Origin: CAZNYN01 sp964422205
Lineage (GTDB): Bacteria; Synergistota; Synergistia; Synergistales; Synergistaceae
DNA length: 54,139 nt
Assembly: GCA_964422205.1 (NCBI GenBank)
Contig: CAYRAI010000011.1
Span: forward strand, 1-54,139
Direction: 5' to 3'
A program made the translations under genes and the position numbers. How positions within the stretch are numbered: position 1 is the stretch's first letter; every line of letters begins with the position of its first letter. This document shows, piece after piece, positions 16,656-26,069 of the stretch. The notes beneath the pieces were generated by a model, which was not told the DNA's origin, did no database searches, and worked only from the letters and a program-made list of their open reading frames with translations.

Positions 16656-17195
16656 TTATTCACGCTCGGAGATAATCTCCGCGGCCTTTTCGTGCAGCTT
16701 TCTTGAGCTGCTTGAGAAGCAGACCAGCCTTACTTCTTTTATTGAGGGATGAGTTTTTAAAAAGTCATATACGCTCTTATATGCTATAAGGGCAGCCGAT
16801 GCGGGCGGAAATGAATATACTCCCGTCGATATTGCGGGAAAAGCGACAGATTGAGCTCCTATTCTAACTGCCTCTTCAAGGCTCTTTATGTAGGCTGATG
16901 CCAATATTTTATCCTCGTTATTTTGTCCGCCGCGCCATATCGGCCCTACAGTGTGTATTACAAACTTGGCGGGAAGATTGTAGCCCTTTGTCGTCCTGGC
17001 CTCTCCCGGGGGGCAGCCTCCTATTCCCGCGCACTCTGTCAGAAGCTCCGGTCCAGCGGCTCTGTGAATGGCTCCATCCACTCCGCCTCCGCCCAAAAGC
17101 CCGCTGTTGGCTGCATTTACGATGGCATCTACAGCTTCTTTTGTTATGTCGCCCTCTTTAATAATGATATTTTCATAATTTTTCACCGATATCAC
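16656..17195 (-). CDS. Macro-domain ADP-ribose hydrolase
   Basis: 179-residue stand-alone macro domain of the YmdB/MacroD class, which removes ADP-ribose or hydrolyses O-acetyl-ADP-ribose. The ligand-binding motifs are clear: GDITKEAVDAIVNAANS, LLGGGGVDGAIHRAAG and AFPAISTGVYSFP. The length fits a one-domain protein. It is convergent with the glycosyltransferase and divergent from the EamA transporter. No associated sirtuin or ADP-ribosyltransferase is nearby. Confidence 0.93.
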   Translation of the reverse strand: MISVKNYENIIIKEGDITKEAVDAIVNAANSGLLGGGGVDGAIHRAAGPELLTECAGIGGCPPGEARTTKGYNLPAKFVIHTVGPIWRGGQNNEDKILASAYIKSLEEAVRIGAQSVAFPAISTGVYSFPPASAALIAYKSVYDFLKTHPSIKEVRLVCFSSSSRKLHEKAAEIISERE

Positions 17196-17309
17196 CTCAA
17201 TGCTTATTCTTCTGAATATATGTCTTTGCTGTTTTTAAAAATTTTTTTATGGTTTTGTGATAGACTTGTAAAATATTATAAAATGCACAGAAGTTTGGAG
17301 ATGACTTTT

Positions 17310-18197
17310 ATGGTTTCAAAGGATAAAATTTTAACTTACGCAAGGGCAATCTTCGTAACTGTGATATGGAGCATCACTTTTATATCTACAAAGGTGCTTC
17401 TGCAATATCTCTCTCCCACGGAGGTTCTCTTTTACAGATACATAATAGCATATCTGGTCTTTATCGCCGTCAGCCCAAAGCCCGTAATACCGCACTCGCT
17501 GCGCGGGGAAATTCCGTTCTTTCTCTGCGGACTGCTGGGTGTTACGCTATATTTCCTCTTTGAGAACTGCGCTCTGCTATATAGCACAGCTTCAAATGTA
17601 TCTCTTCTCGTCTCGAGCGCTCCAATGCTTACAGGCGTGGTAGCCCACTTTTTGACAAAGAACGAGAAGATGGACAGAAAGTTCGCAGTAGCCTGCATTT
17701 TCGGCCTCAGCGGGGTTTTTCTGATAGTTTTCAACGGCCATTTTGTTCTGCACTTAAACCCTCTCGGAGATATGCTTGCCGTCCTTGCGGCTCTCTCTTT
17801 CGCCTTCTACTCCATCATAATAAAGACTGCGAGCAAGGCGGATTACAGTGCCATTCAGATAACGAGAAAGACTTTTTTTTACTCTCTGCTGACACTTGTG
17901 CCGCTGCTCTTTACGGACGCATTCGCATGGAAGCCCGAAGTGCTGGTAAAGCCGGAAGTTATAGGGCATCTTGTCTTTCTGGGTGTGCTTGCCTCATCCG
18001 TATGCTTTCTGCTCTGGAACAAGGTAATATGGAGCTTGGGCGCGGTTAAGGCGAATAACCTTATATACCTGACTCCCCCCATGACAATGGTTTTCGCGTC
18101 GATTCTGCTTCACGAAAAGATTACCCTCTTCGCAGTAGCAGGAGGTACGCTTATTCTGACAGGAGTGTGCATATCTCAGAGAGATAAGAAAAAGTAA
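17310..18197 (+). CDS. EamA/DMT-family transporter
   Basis: 295-residue inner-membrane permease with two EamA repeats and about ten hydrophobic helices. The first repeat has VTVIWSITFISTKVLLQYLSP, and the second begins GDMLAVLAALSFAFYSIIIK. Family members export amino acids or metabolites; the substrate is unknown. The frame is open far upstream, but ATG 17310 has TTTGGAG 9 nt before it and starts directly before the first helix. It converges with the LysR-type regulator, separated by 3 nt. Confidence 0.9.
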   Translation: MVSKDKILTYARAIFVTVIWSITFISTKVLLQYLSPTEVLFYRYIIAYLVFIAVSPKPVIPHSLRGEIPFFLCGLLGVTLYFLFENCALLYSTASNVSLLVSSAPMLTGVVAHFLTKNEKMDRKFAVACIFGLSGVFLIVFNGHFVLHLNPLGDMLAVLAALSFAFYSIIIKTASKADYSAIQITRKTFFYSLLTLVPLLFTDAFAWKPEVLVKPEVIGHLVFLGVLASSVCFLLWNKVIWSLGAVKANNLIYLTPPMTMVFASILLHEKITLFAVAGGTLILTGVCISQRDKKK

Positions 18198-18200
18198 GGG

Positions 18201-19139
18201 CTAAATACTCGACGCTCTTTTGACTTCCGCAACGGACTCGCGCAGCTTTGCCAAGAACATTTTGTCCTCGTCTGTCATGCGGTAACCATCTCTGTAAATT
18301 AAAATATCCCTCTGATTGTTTTCCGACAGAGGGCATGGGCGTTCCGTCAGAGAGAAAAGTTCAAGCAAAGATGTCGGCATAGGAGATACCCACATGTAAG
18401 TCGTCTTTATGCGCATCAGCAGCTCAAACTGGCTGCCTCTCTCATAGACTGCTATCTGTCTGCGCGCTTTGCCCGATACTGATACTCCCGGATTCTTTGC
18501 CAATGGCAGAGAGGGAATTGTGAGGTCGCCGTGTGTTATCTCCGTGTACTTTGAAAGTTCGGAATAGTCCACGGAGGACTTGGACGCTAACGGGTGTTCC
18601 TTAGACATGAGAGCAAGGTAGACAAAGTCCATCACGGGTTCGCATTTAAGCCCTTTTTCTCTTATCATTCCCATAAAGTAGTGCTCGTACATCTTGGGAT
18701 AGCGTACTATGCCCATGTTGTAGTCGCCGGACGCGACATTTGTTATTGTGGAGACGGAGTTTGTCTCTCTGTAATTTATGCTCATCGCGGCATCCGGGTC
18801 TAAAGTCTTTACAAATTCTGTAAAGGCATAAGAGATGTAGCTGCTGCGCGGAACTGCTATATCAAAAGATATTTTGTCTCCCGAGTTAGGCTTGTATATA
18901 GACTCCATTTCTTCGAGCTGAGCCAAGATATTTTTGGCGTAGCCCAGAAACTCCGCGCCTTTTTTTGTCGGAATGACACCTTTTGTCGTGCGTTTAAAGA
19001 TAACAATACCTAAAGAATCCTCCAGCTCGCGTATTGTCTTGCTCAAATGAGGCTGATTCATATAGAGATTCTCAGCCGCCTTGGAAATGGAACCTGTCTT
19101 TTCCACTTCCACTGCGTACTTGAGGTGAAGAGTGTTCAA
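18201..19139 (-). CDS. LysR-family transcriptional regulator
   Basis: 312-residue LysR-type regulator. The N-terminal winged helix is MNTLHLKYAVEVEKTGSISK followed by AAENLYMNQPHLSKTIRELE. The effector domain begins at about residue 90 with FDIAVPRSSYISYAF. Its target is not apparent: no divergent partner lies directly upstream, since the HAD gene runs the same way 55 nt before it. The EamA gene converges with it. Confidence 0.93.
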   Translation of the reverse strand: MNTLHLKYAVEVEKTGSISKAAENLYMNQPHLSKTIRELEDSLGIVIFKRTTKGVIPTKKGAEFLGYAKNILAQLEEMESIYKPNSGDKISFDIAVPRSSYISYAFTEFVKTLDPDAAMSINYRETNSVSTITNVASGDYNMGIVRYPKMYEHYFMGMIREKGLKCEPVMDFVYLALMSKEHPLASKSSVDYSELSKYTEITHGDLTIPSLPLAKNPGVSVSGKARRQIAVYERGSQFELLMRIKTTYMWVSPMPTSLLELFSLTERPCPLSENNQRDILIYRDGYRMTDEDKMFLAKLRESVAEVKRASSI

Positions 19140-19194
19140 TACAATTACCTCCCAAAAAACTTTCTTAATGCTTGTTATGTCTAAGCTCTACCCT

Positions 19195-19971
19195 CTACGA
19201 TTCCGCTATATCCCCTACTCCGTCAAGCACAAGTCTGGGTCTGTATGGGTACTGCTCCATCTCCGCTCTGTCAGTCACTCCGCTTAAGACAAGTATCGGG
19301 TCAAGACCGCTCTCTATTCCCGCTATGATGTCCGTGTCCATTCTGTCGCCTATCATTGCAGCCTCTTCTGAGTGGACTCCGAGCATTTTAAGCCCGGTTC
19401 TCATCATAAGGGGGTTAGGCTTGCCGACGTAATATGCCACTTTGCCGGTTGCCGCCTCTATAGGAGCGACCAGTGCGCGGCATGCCGGAATTATGCCCTT
19501 TTCGGAAGGGCCCGTCAGATCTGTATTTGTACCTATAAGCTTTGCTCCGCCTATAATAAGGCGCACAGCGCGGCATATGCTTTCGTAGTTGTAGTTGGCT
19601 GTTTCGCCCACTATAACATAGTCGGGGTTCACCTCTGTCATCATTATATCAGCGTCGTGAAGAGCGTTTATGAGACCGGGATCTCCTATGACATAGGCGC
19701 TGCACCCCGGATGCTGTCTGCTGACAAATTTTGCTGTTGCCAAAGCACTGGTGTAAAAATGGCTCTCGTCAACATCAAGCCCCATTCTGTAAAGTTTGAG
19801 CTGAAGTTCCTTCGGAGATTTGCCGCTCGCGTTTGTTAAAAAGAGAAATTTTTTATCTTCTTTATACATCCAATTTACAAATTCTTTCACGCCGGGCAGC
19901 AGTCTGTCCCCGTGATATATAACTCCGTCCATATCACATATAAAACCCTTCTTGGCTCTGAGCTGTTCCAT
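19195..19971 (-). CDS. HAD-IIA family phosphatase (NagD-like)
   Basis: 258-residue HAD phosphatase of class IIA. Motif I is ICDMDGVIYHG, motif II LFLTNASGKSP, and motif IV GDRMDTDIIAGIESG, preceded by VGKPNPLMM. The C2A cap between motifs II and III gives the usual length. NagD-like proteins act on phosphosugars, nucleotides or 4-nitrophenyl phosphate; the substrate here is unknown. It precedes the LysR gene in the same direction. Confidence 0.93.
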   Translation of the reverse strand: MEQLRAKKGFICDMDGVIYHGDRLLPGVKEFVNWMYKEDKKFLFLTNASGKSPKELQLKLYRMGLDVDESHFYTSALATAKFVSRQHPGCSAYVIGDPGLINALHDADIMMTEVNPDYVIVGETANYNYESICRAVRLIIGGAKLIGTNTDLTGPSEKGIIPACRALVAPIEAATGKVAYYVGKPNPLMMRTGLKMLGVHSEEAAMIGDRMDTDIIAGIESGLDPILVLSGVTDRAEMEQYPYRPRLVLDGVGDIAES

Positions 19972-20322
19972 TGCACATCTCCCTTTACTTTTCGTCTTAC
20001 CGCATTATAGCAAAGCCGTGTAATGCGGTGTATGTATTTTATGTAAAAAACGCAGTAAATATACAGATTTGTCCACGAGCAGAGAAATAAAGATAACTGC
20101 GAAATAGTGCGTTTTTTGCTTCTGCGGTTTTTATTTATTTTGCAGAATATTTTTTTTATGTAATGTGCTTAAATTCTGTCTACATGAACAAAAACTCCTT
20201 TCTCCGCTCCGTTTATTCGTCCCTATTTGTCTTTTTTGTGATAAAATGTTCTGATGAGTACGCTAATTTATGTTTTACGCAATAATCGATAATATGATTC
20301 AACATGCCGGAGAGAGAAAATT
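19972..20322. other. 350-bp intergenic region, divergent promoters
   Basis: AT-rich region between the HAD gene (minus) and the kinase-like gene (plus). A possible plus-strand extended -10, TGATAAAAT, ends at 20247. Several short GCG-containing inverted elements (AACGCAGT, ACTGCG, GTGCGTT) occur around 20050-20130 but form no convincing hairpin. No small gene, tRNA or known riboswitch was recognised. Confidence 0.4.
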
Positions 20323-21960
20323 ATGATAAAAGTTACTTTTAAAGATATGACTTCGATAGATAATGACTTTCCAATGACAGCGCGGGAAATTTTGGTAAAG
20401 ACAAACTTTCCTAAGAGGGAGAGCACTGTGGCGTGCAGAGTGAACAGAATACAGCGTCCTCTCTCATGGATGATATCAATGGACTCATCTCTTGAATTTA
20501 TAACCACCGACTCGGTAGAGGGCCTTGAAGTTTACAACCGCACACTGGCCTTCATTCTGACATCTGCCGCAACTCGCATATGCGGCATTAGGCTTCGTTT
20601 AAGCCAATCGATGCACTACTCCTATTACTATGAATCCCCTGACGGAGAGATAACTCCCTCGCAATATAATGAAATATATGACGAGATGAAACGCATGGTC
20701 AAAGAAGGAGTCCCGCTTGTCCGAGAAGAGCTTTCCATGGACAGGGCTCGGGCTGTGATGATATCTCAGGGCTACAGCGACAAAGAGCAGCTTCTGAGAT
20801 GGGCGGATAACGACCCTGTAATACTGTACAAATGCGAAGGCATTTATGACTTTTTCGGGGGAGCTCTGTCGGATACTGCCTCGGCCATTCAGACATTTGA
20901 GCTAAGCCTCTACAGCGGAGGTCTTTTTCTCTCGGGGCCTACTCTGAGCGACTCAAGAAAAGTTATTCCTCTTCAAACTTCAGCAAAGACATTCAAGCTC
21001 TTTGCCGATTACGCTAAGTGGCTAGATAATCTCTCTTTGGGGACTATGGACAGAATCCATAAAATAGTAGCAGAAGGCCATTCGCGCGACCTGATTATGG
21101 TCTGCGAGGCTCTGCATACAAAGATTCTAAGCAAAGTAGCCGACAACATTGAATCGCGTCCTCAGGTTCGCCTCCTCTGCCTTGCCGGTCCTTCTAGCTC
21201 GGGCAAGACAACATCCTCGCGGCGTCTGAGAGTCCAGCTTCTGACATCAGGGATTAATTCTGCCACTATCGAACTCGACAATTATTTCGTAAACAGGGAG
21301 TCCACTCCGAAAGACTTGGATGGGAAATATGACTTTGAGGCTTTAGAAGCTCTCGATACAGACCTGATAAATGAGCATCTGGCAGACCTTGTAGAGGGCA
21401 AAGAGGTTGATGTGCCTAAGTTTGACTTTGTCTCGGGAGTAAGGACAAAGGGCTATAAATTAAAGCTTGATCCGGGACAGCTCTTGGTCATAGAAGGAAT
21501 ACACGGACTTAACGAGATAATTTCCGAAAGCATCCCTTCCGAGAACAAGTACGGAATATTCATCTGCCCTCTGACAGGAACAAACCTTGATCTGCACAAC
21601 AGAGTCGGGACAACAGACATTCGCCTTTTAAGGCGCATCATCAGAGATTACAAGACCAGAGGCAATTCTCCGGAGAAGACACTCACACAGTGGCCGTCCG
21701 TAATAAGAGGCTCTCTGAGGCATATTTTCCCTTATCAGGAGAATGCGGATACACTTTTCAACACATCTTTGGCTTATGAGCTTCCCGTGCTGAAAGGCTA
21801 TGTGCTCCCTCTGCTCAAAGGCATAGATGAGGATTCTCCGGTATTTGGAGAGGCTCAGCGCCTGCTCTCAATTCTTGACTTTGTTCCTGTAATTCCGTCA
21901 GACGACGTGCCGAACCTCTCAATAATAAGAGAATTTATCGGAGGAAGCTGCTTCGCTTAG
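20323..21960 (+). CDS. Uridine-kinase-like nucleoside kinase with N-terminal TGS-like domain
   Basis: 545-residue protein. Residues 1-65 resemble a TGS domain, and residues about 75-230 resemble the threonyl-tRNA-synthetase second additional domain (SQSMHYSYYYE). The C-terminal third is a uridine kinase/phosphoribulokinase-type P-loop kinase: LAGPSSSGKTTSSRRL, then ELDNYFVNRE, KYDFEALEALD, VIEGIHGLN and RLLRRIIRDYKTRG. This domain order is known in anaerobes, where it is annotated as nucleoside kinase. The physiological substrate is not known to me. It is followed after 74 nt by the SNF2 helicase gene. Confidence 0.85.
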   Translation: MIKVTFKDMTSIDNDFPMTAREILVKTNFPKRESTVACRVNRIQRPLSWMISMDSSLEFITTDSVEGLEVYNRTLAFILTSAATRICGIRLRLSQSMHYSYYYESPDGEITPSQYNEIYDEMKRMVKEGVPLVREELSMDRARAVMISQGYSDKEQLLRWADNDPVILYKCEGIYDFFGGALSDTASAIQTFELSLYSGGLFLSGPTLSDSRKVIPLQTSAKTFKLFADYAKWLDNLSLGTMDRIHKIVAEGHSRDLIMVCEALHTKILSKVADNIESRPQVRLLCLAGPSSSGKTTSSRRLRVQLLTSGINSATIELDNYFVNRESTPKDLDGKYDFEALEALDTDLINEHLADLVEGKEVDVPKFDFVSGVRTKGYKLKLDPGQLLVIEGIHGLNEIISESIPSENKYGIFICPLTGTNLDLHNRVGTTDIRLLRRIIRDYKTRGNSPEKTLTQWPSVIRGSLRHIFPYQENADTLFNTSLAYELPVLKGYVLPLLKGIDEDSPVFGEAQRLLSILDFVPVIPSDDVPNLSIIREFIGGSCFA

Positions 21961-22034
21961 CTCGGCTTAAAGATACCGCTTTGCAGTACCGCAAATATTC
22001 TGCAATAAGAAACAGTTAGGTAAGAGGTAATAAT

Positions 22035-25000
22035 ATGTTAATAATTCATGCTTCATATTTTAAAAATAATTTTTACCTGTGGGGAGAAGTTTCTTTTGAT
22101 ACGAAAAACCTGCACCCCGCAAATATAGATGAAACAATTCCTCAGCCCCATCCATGGAGCGCTGACGAAAACACACTGAACGAAGCACTGAAGCAGGCCG
22201 GCATAAAGCATCCGCGCAGAGGCTCTCACGAAAAAACCGCAACAGCCTATGTGTCTTTGCCTTCTCGGTCTGGAATTCCGATACCATCGTCGCCCCTGTT
22301 GGGAGAGCTGACCGACCTTGATGAAAAACCGTCTCTCGGAAGATATTCCGTAGAGGCCATGTTATTTTCATACAACGAGCTCATAGGTATATCAGAAATA
22401 TTGAACAATACGGAAGAAAAACTCTCTGTGCCTGGACTGCTCTTCGCAGACGATGCCAAGTTCCTCGTAAAGTCGCTTGAATATGCGGCCATAATGGCAT
22501 GCAGAGGCACTTACTACCCATATATGGAGCATATTGAAGGCTCGTACTATTCGCGCTGGAAACCGCTCCACATTATGAAGTATCAGGATGAGACATCTGT
22601 ATATGAAAAATCTCTGCCCAATGTAATGAGGACTTTCAGTCTGCTGCCGGATAGCACTTTCTGCGGCAGAAGGGAACTCGCATTTGAGATTCTTGAAACT
22701 CTGCTCGACAATATGGTTCGTTCCGTTCAGAACTCAAGCGGAGCGAAGGGGCGCAAGATTGACGCAGCCAACACTCACGACTTATGGCTGAGGTCTCTTA
22801 TATGGACTCAGGCTCCTCTCGACTGCTGGGCCGATGAGATGGAGTCCCTCTACCTTCAGATAATAGGATGGAGCGAGTCTCTTAAAACCGTCACGGGACA
22901 GCCTTGGAGGCTCTTTATGAGACTTGAGGAGCCGGAACAGGATGACGGAGAAAAGTGCTGGGCTCTCTCATGGCACCTGCAGTCCGTAAGCGACCCGAGC
23001 CTTATAATTCCAGCCTCCAAAGTTTGGATGCCGGAAGAGGCAGAGAGAAGCTGGTTCTGCAAAATAGGCTCAAATCCCAGACGGTACCTGCTTGAGGTGC
23101 TGGGACATCTCGCTTCTATCGTGCCGGCTGTTGCAAGAAGCCTTGAGAGTCCGTACCCCACCGAGTGCCTTTTAAATCTCGAAGAGCTATTCGACTTTTT
23201 GCAGAACCATGTACCGGCTCTCATAGACCAGGGAATTCAAATACACTTCCCCGCTGCGTGGGGCTCTCTTTCGGAGCGTCCGCGCCTCGCTGTCAAAGGC
23301 ACACTGCATGACAGCGCCTCTTTCTCAGTCGGAGGACAGCTCAGTTTGGGCGACCTCATGGAAGTGGACTGGTCTGTATCACTCGGAGATGACGTGCTCA
23401 CCGAGGAAGAACTGACTCTTTTGACAGAGCTCAAAACACCCCTTGCCAATATCAGAGGCAGGTGGGTGCTGCTTTACAAAGATGAAATAGAAAAAATCAT
23501 GGACGGAATACAGACTCTTCCGAAAAAAATAGACAGAAGAGATGCCCTATTAGCCTCTTTCAGCGAAGGACGGGGAGATATCCCTATATCCGAAATATCA
23601 GGCTCAAAATGGCTTGACTCGGTAAAGAATATCCTGACCGGCAAAGAAAATATCGAAATGCTGCCTCAGCCGGACGGATTTAACGGGACACTGCGCCCGT
23701 ATCAGTCAAAGGGGCTCTCTTGGATGTCATGGCTTATGAAGTTCGGCCTCGGAGGATGTCTTGCCGACGACATGGGGTTGGGAAAGACGGTTCAGACTCT
23801 CGCCATGATACAGACTATGAGAATAAGAGGAGAAAACCGCCCGGCTCTTTTGATATGCCCGACATCTGTCATAGAGAACTGGCGCCGTGAGACGGAAAGA
23901 TTCCTCCCAGGGACAAAAACTCTCATACACCACGGAATGAAGCGGCTCAAAGGCGAAAAGCTGATCCATGCCGCATCCGAGAGCGTACTCGTAATATCGT
24001 CATACTCTCTGCTCTCCAGAGATAACTCTCTTCTCTGCGGAATACCATGGTGCGGCGTGATACTCGATGAAGCTCAGAATATAAAAAATCCCGACACTAG
24101 ACAGTCCAGAGCGGCACGCTCGATACCGGCGGACTGGCACTTGGCTCTTACGGGAACGCCTGTGGAAAACCACGTCGGAGACATGTGGTCTATCATGGAA
24201 TTTCTCCTTCCGGGACTCTTGCCGAACAGGGCAAGGTTCGCAAGAGAATTTCTGCGCCCAATACAGGCTGGCGAAGAGAGTGCTATGCAAAGGATACGCA
24301 AGATAACCTCTCCTTTCATTCTGAGAAGGCTCAAGACAGACAAAACTATAATATCAGACCTGCCCGAAAAGATAGAGTCGCAGGTATTCTGCTCACTGGG
24401 CAAGGAACAGGCATCTCTTTACAGCGCTGTCATAACTTCTCTCGATGAAAAGCTGAACGAAAGCGAAGGCATAGAGCGCAAAGGTCTTGTCCTTGCGGCA
24501 ATAACCGCCTTAAAGCAGATATGCAACCACCCGGCTCTCTACCTTAAAGACCAGTCCGAAATTCTCGGACGATCGGGAAAACTTGTCCGTCTTTCGGAAA
24601 TAGCGGAAGAGATGCTGGCGGCTGGAGACAGAGCTCTGATATTTACCCAGTACGCATCAATGGGAGAGATACTCAAAAAATTTCTTCAAGAAACCTTCGG
24701 CAAAGAGGTACTCTTCCTGCACGGAGGAGTACCACGGGAAAAACGCGACGAGATGGTGCAGAAATTTCAGGAATCCGAGACACATCCGCCCTTCTTCATA
24801 CTATCTCTCAAAGCGGGAGGCACGGGGCTTAACCTTACCGCCGCAAACCACGTAATAATGTTTGACAGATGGTGGAACCCTGCAGTTGAACAGCAGGCCG
24901 TGGACAGAGCCTACAGAATAGGACAGAAGAAGAGTGTGCAGGTACACTACTTCTCCTGCCGCGGCACATTGGAAGAGAAGATAGAAGAGCTCATAAAGTC

Positions 25001-25121
25001 AAAGAGAGCCGTGGCCGATTCCGTGGTAGGAAGCGGCGAAAACTGGCTTACCGAGCTCTCCGATGAGGAACTCTCACAGCTCTTTACATTGAGCTCTGAC
25101 GCCGTGGAGGACATAAAGTAA
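22035..25121 (+). CDS. SNF2-family DEAD/DEAH helicase
   Basis: 1028-residue Snf2/Rad54-like ATPase. The N-terminal about 540 residues are an accessory region as in bacterial SNF2 proteins of the RapA/HepA-distant SSO1653 group. The helicase core has DDMGLGKTVQTLAMI (Walker A), LICPTSVIENWRRE, LDEAQNIKNP (motif II), LTGTPVENHVGDMW (III), then FTQYASMGEIL, LKAGGTGLNLTAANHV (V) and DRAYRIGQKKSVQV (VI). It may act on chromosomal DNA-protein complexes; the function is inferred. Its stop overlaps the start of the SWIM-domain gene, so the two products probably work together. Confidence 0.94.
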   Translation: MLIIHASYFKNNFYLWGEVSFDTKNLHPANIDETIPQPHPWSADENTLNEALKQAGIKHPRRGSHEKTATAYVSLPSRSGIPIPSSPLLGELTDLDEKPSLGRYSVEAMLFSYNELIGISEILNNTEEKLSVPGLLFADDAKFLVKSLEYAAIMACRGTYYPYMEHIEGSYYSRWKPLHIMKYQDETSVYEKSLPNVMRTFSLLPDSTFCGRRELAFEILETLLDNMVRSVQNSSGAKGRKIDAANTHDLWLRSLIWTQAPLDCWADEMESLYLQIIGWSESLKTVTGQPWRLFMRLEEPEQDDGEKCWALSWHLQSVSDPSLIIPASKVWMPEEAERSWFCKIGSNPRRYLLEVLGHLASIVPAVARSLESPYPTECLLNLEELFDFLQNHVPALIDQGIQIHFPAAWGSLSERPRLAVKGTLHDSASFSVGGQLSLGDLMEVDWSVSLGDDVLTEEELTLLTELKTPLANIRGRWVLLYKDEIEKIMDGIQTLPKKIDRRDALLASFSEGRGDIPISEISGSKWLDSVKNILTGKENIEMLPQPDGFNGTLRPYQSKGLSWMSWLMKFGLGGCLADDMGLGKTVQTLAMIQTMRIRGENRPALLICPTSVIENWRRETERFLPGTKTLIHHGMKRLKGEKLIHAASESVLVISSYSLLSRDNSLLCGIPWCGVILDEAQNIKNPDTRQSRAARSIPADWHLALTGTPVENHVGDMWSIMEFLLPGLLPNRARFAREFLRPIQAGEESAMQRIRKITSPFILRRLKTDKTIISDLPEKIESQVFCSLGKEQASLYSAVITSLDEKLNESEGIERKGLVLAAITALKQICNHPALYLKDQSEILGRSGKLVRLSEIAEEMLAAGDRALIFTQYASMGEILKKFLQETFGKEVLFLHGGVPREKRDEMVQKFQESETHPPFFILSLKAGGTGLNLTAANHVIMFDRWWNPAVEQQAVDRAYRIGQKKSVQVHYFSCRGTLEEKIEELIKSKRAVADSVVGSGENWLTELSDEELSQLFTLSSDAVEDIK

Positions 25122-26062
25122 TGTTTAACTCATACTATAAATACAAAAAACCTCTTGAAGCGAAAGGCGGCATACGCTCACGTGTGATAAGAGGGCGCGC
25201 CTACCAGTACAACTGGTGGTCGCGGCGCTGGCTGCAGATACTTGAAGAATCCATAGACGCGGGAAGGCTAACAAGAGGACGCAGCTATGCGCGCAAAGGT
25301 CAGGTAGTTGAGATAGATGTCGAACCGGGTCTTGTATCTGCTTCCGTGCAGGGAACGAGAAAGAAGCCTTACCAGATAAAACTCGGTTTTGAAACAGTTA
25401 CGGACGAAGCGAAAGAGCTGCTGCTGCTAAGATTCAGAGAGAGAGCTTCTTTTGCGGCGAAGCTCCTTGCTCACGAAATGCCCGAGGAAATGGAAGAGGT
25501 ATTTAAGGAGACGGGAATTCCCCTCTTTATGAGAAAGAGCGCTATCAGACGCTTCAAATGCACCTGCCCGGACGACGCTACTCCGTGCAAGCACATAATA
25601 GCAGTTCTGCTGCTGCTTGCCGAAGTGATAGACGACGACCCTTTTCTCCTGCTTAAACTGCGCGGTATAGACAGAGAGCGTATGATATCTCTCCTTACGT
25701 CGGAATCGGCGGCTGAGGGAAGCGATGCTTTCGACTCATGCGAAGAGTGGGAAGAGAACGCAGATACAGGAGAAATTTCAGGCGGCACTGCGGATGAGAG
25801 AGAAACTTACCGCGAGGAGAGTGAGGAGGCCCCACTTGACGAGAGCTGGTACGGAGGAGCTCTGCCCGTCTTTGCGACAGACAGCGAACCTCATAGAAAT
25901 GCCGCGGCTTTGGAAGTTATGAACGATTTTCCTTTCTGGAGGGGAGAACAGCCGTTCCGCACCGCTTTGGCTCCCATATATGAGAGAGCGAAAAGCAAAG
26001 CCTACGAAATATTGACCGGCGAAAAAAAGAACTCTGTTGGGCGTCCCAAAAAGCTCTTTTAA
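25121..26062 (+). CDS. SWIM zinc-finger protein, partner of the SNF2 helicase
   Basis: 313-residue protein with a SWIM zinc finger near residues 145-165: RFKCTCPDDATPCKHIIAV (CxCx6CxH). The N-terminal part contains NWWSRRWLQILE and the repeated Gly-Arg-rich GRSYARKGQV. The C-terminal part is acidic (residues about 205-245). The start ATG shares a base with the SNF2 stop. SNF2 and SWIM genes are paired in many bacteria, which supports a shared DNA- or protein-binding task. Confidence 0.9.
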   Translation: MFNSYYKYKKPLEAKGGIRSRVIRGRAYQYNWWSRRWLQILEESIDAGRLTRGRSYARKGQVVEIDVEPGLVSASVQGTRKKPYQIKLGFETVTDEAKELLLLRFRERASFAAKLLAHEMPEEMEEVFKETGIPLFMRKSAIRRFKCTCPDDATPCKHIIAVLLLLAEVIDDDPFLLLKLRGIDRERMISLLTSESAAEGSDAFDSCEEWEENADTGEISGGTADERETYREESEEAPLDESWYGGALPVFATDSEPHRNAAALEVMNDFPFWRGEQPFRTALAPIYERAKSKAYEILTGEKKNSVGRPKKLF

Positions 26063-26069
26063 AACAAAA

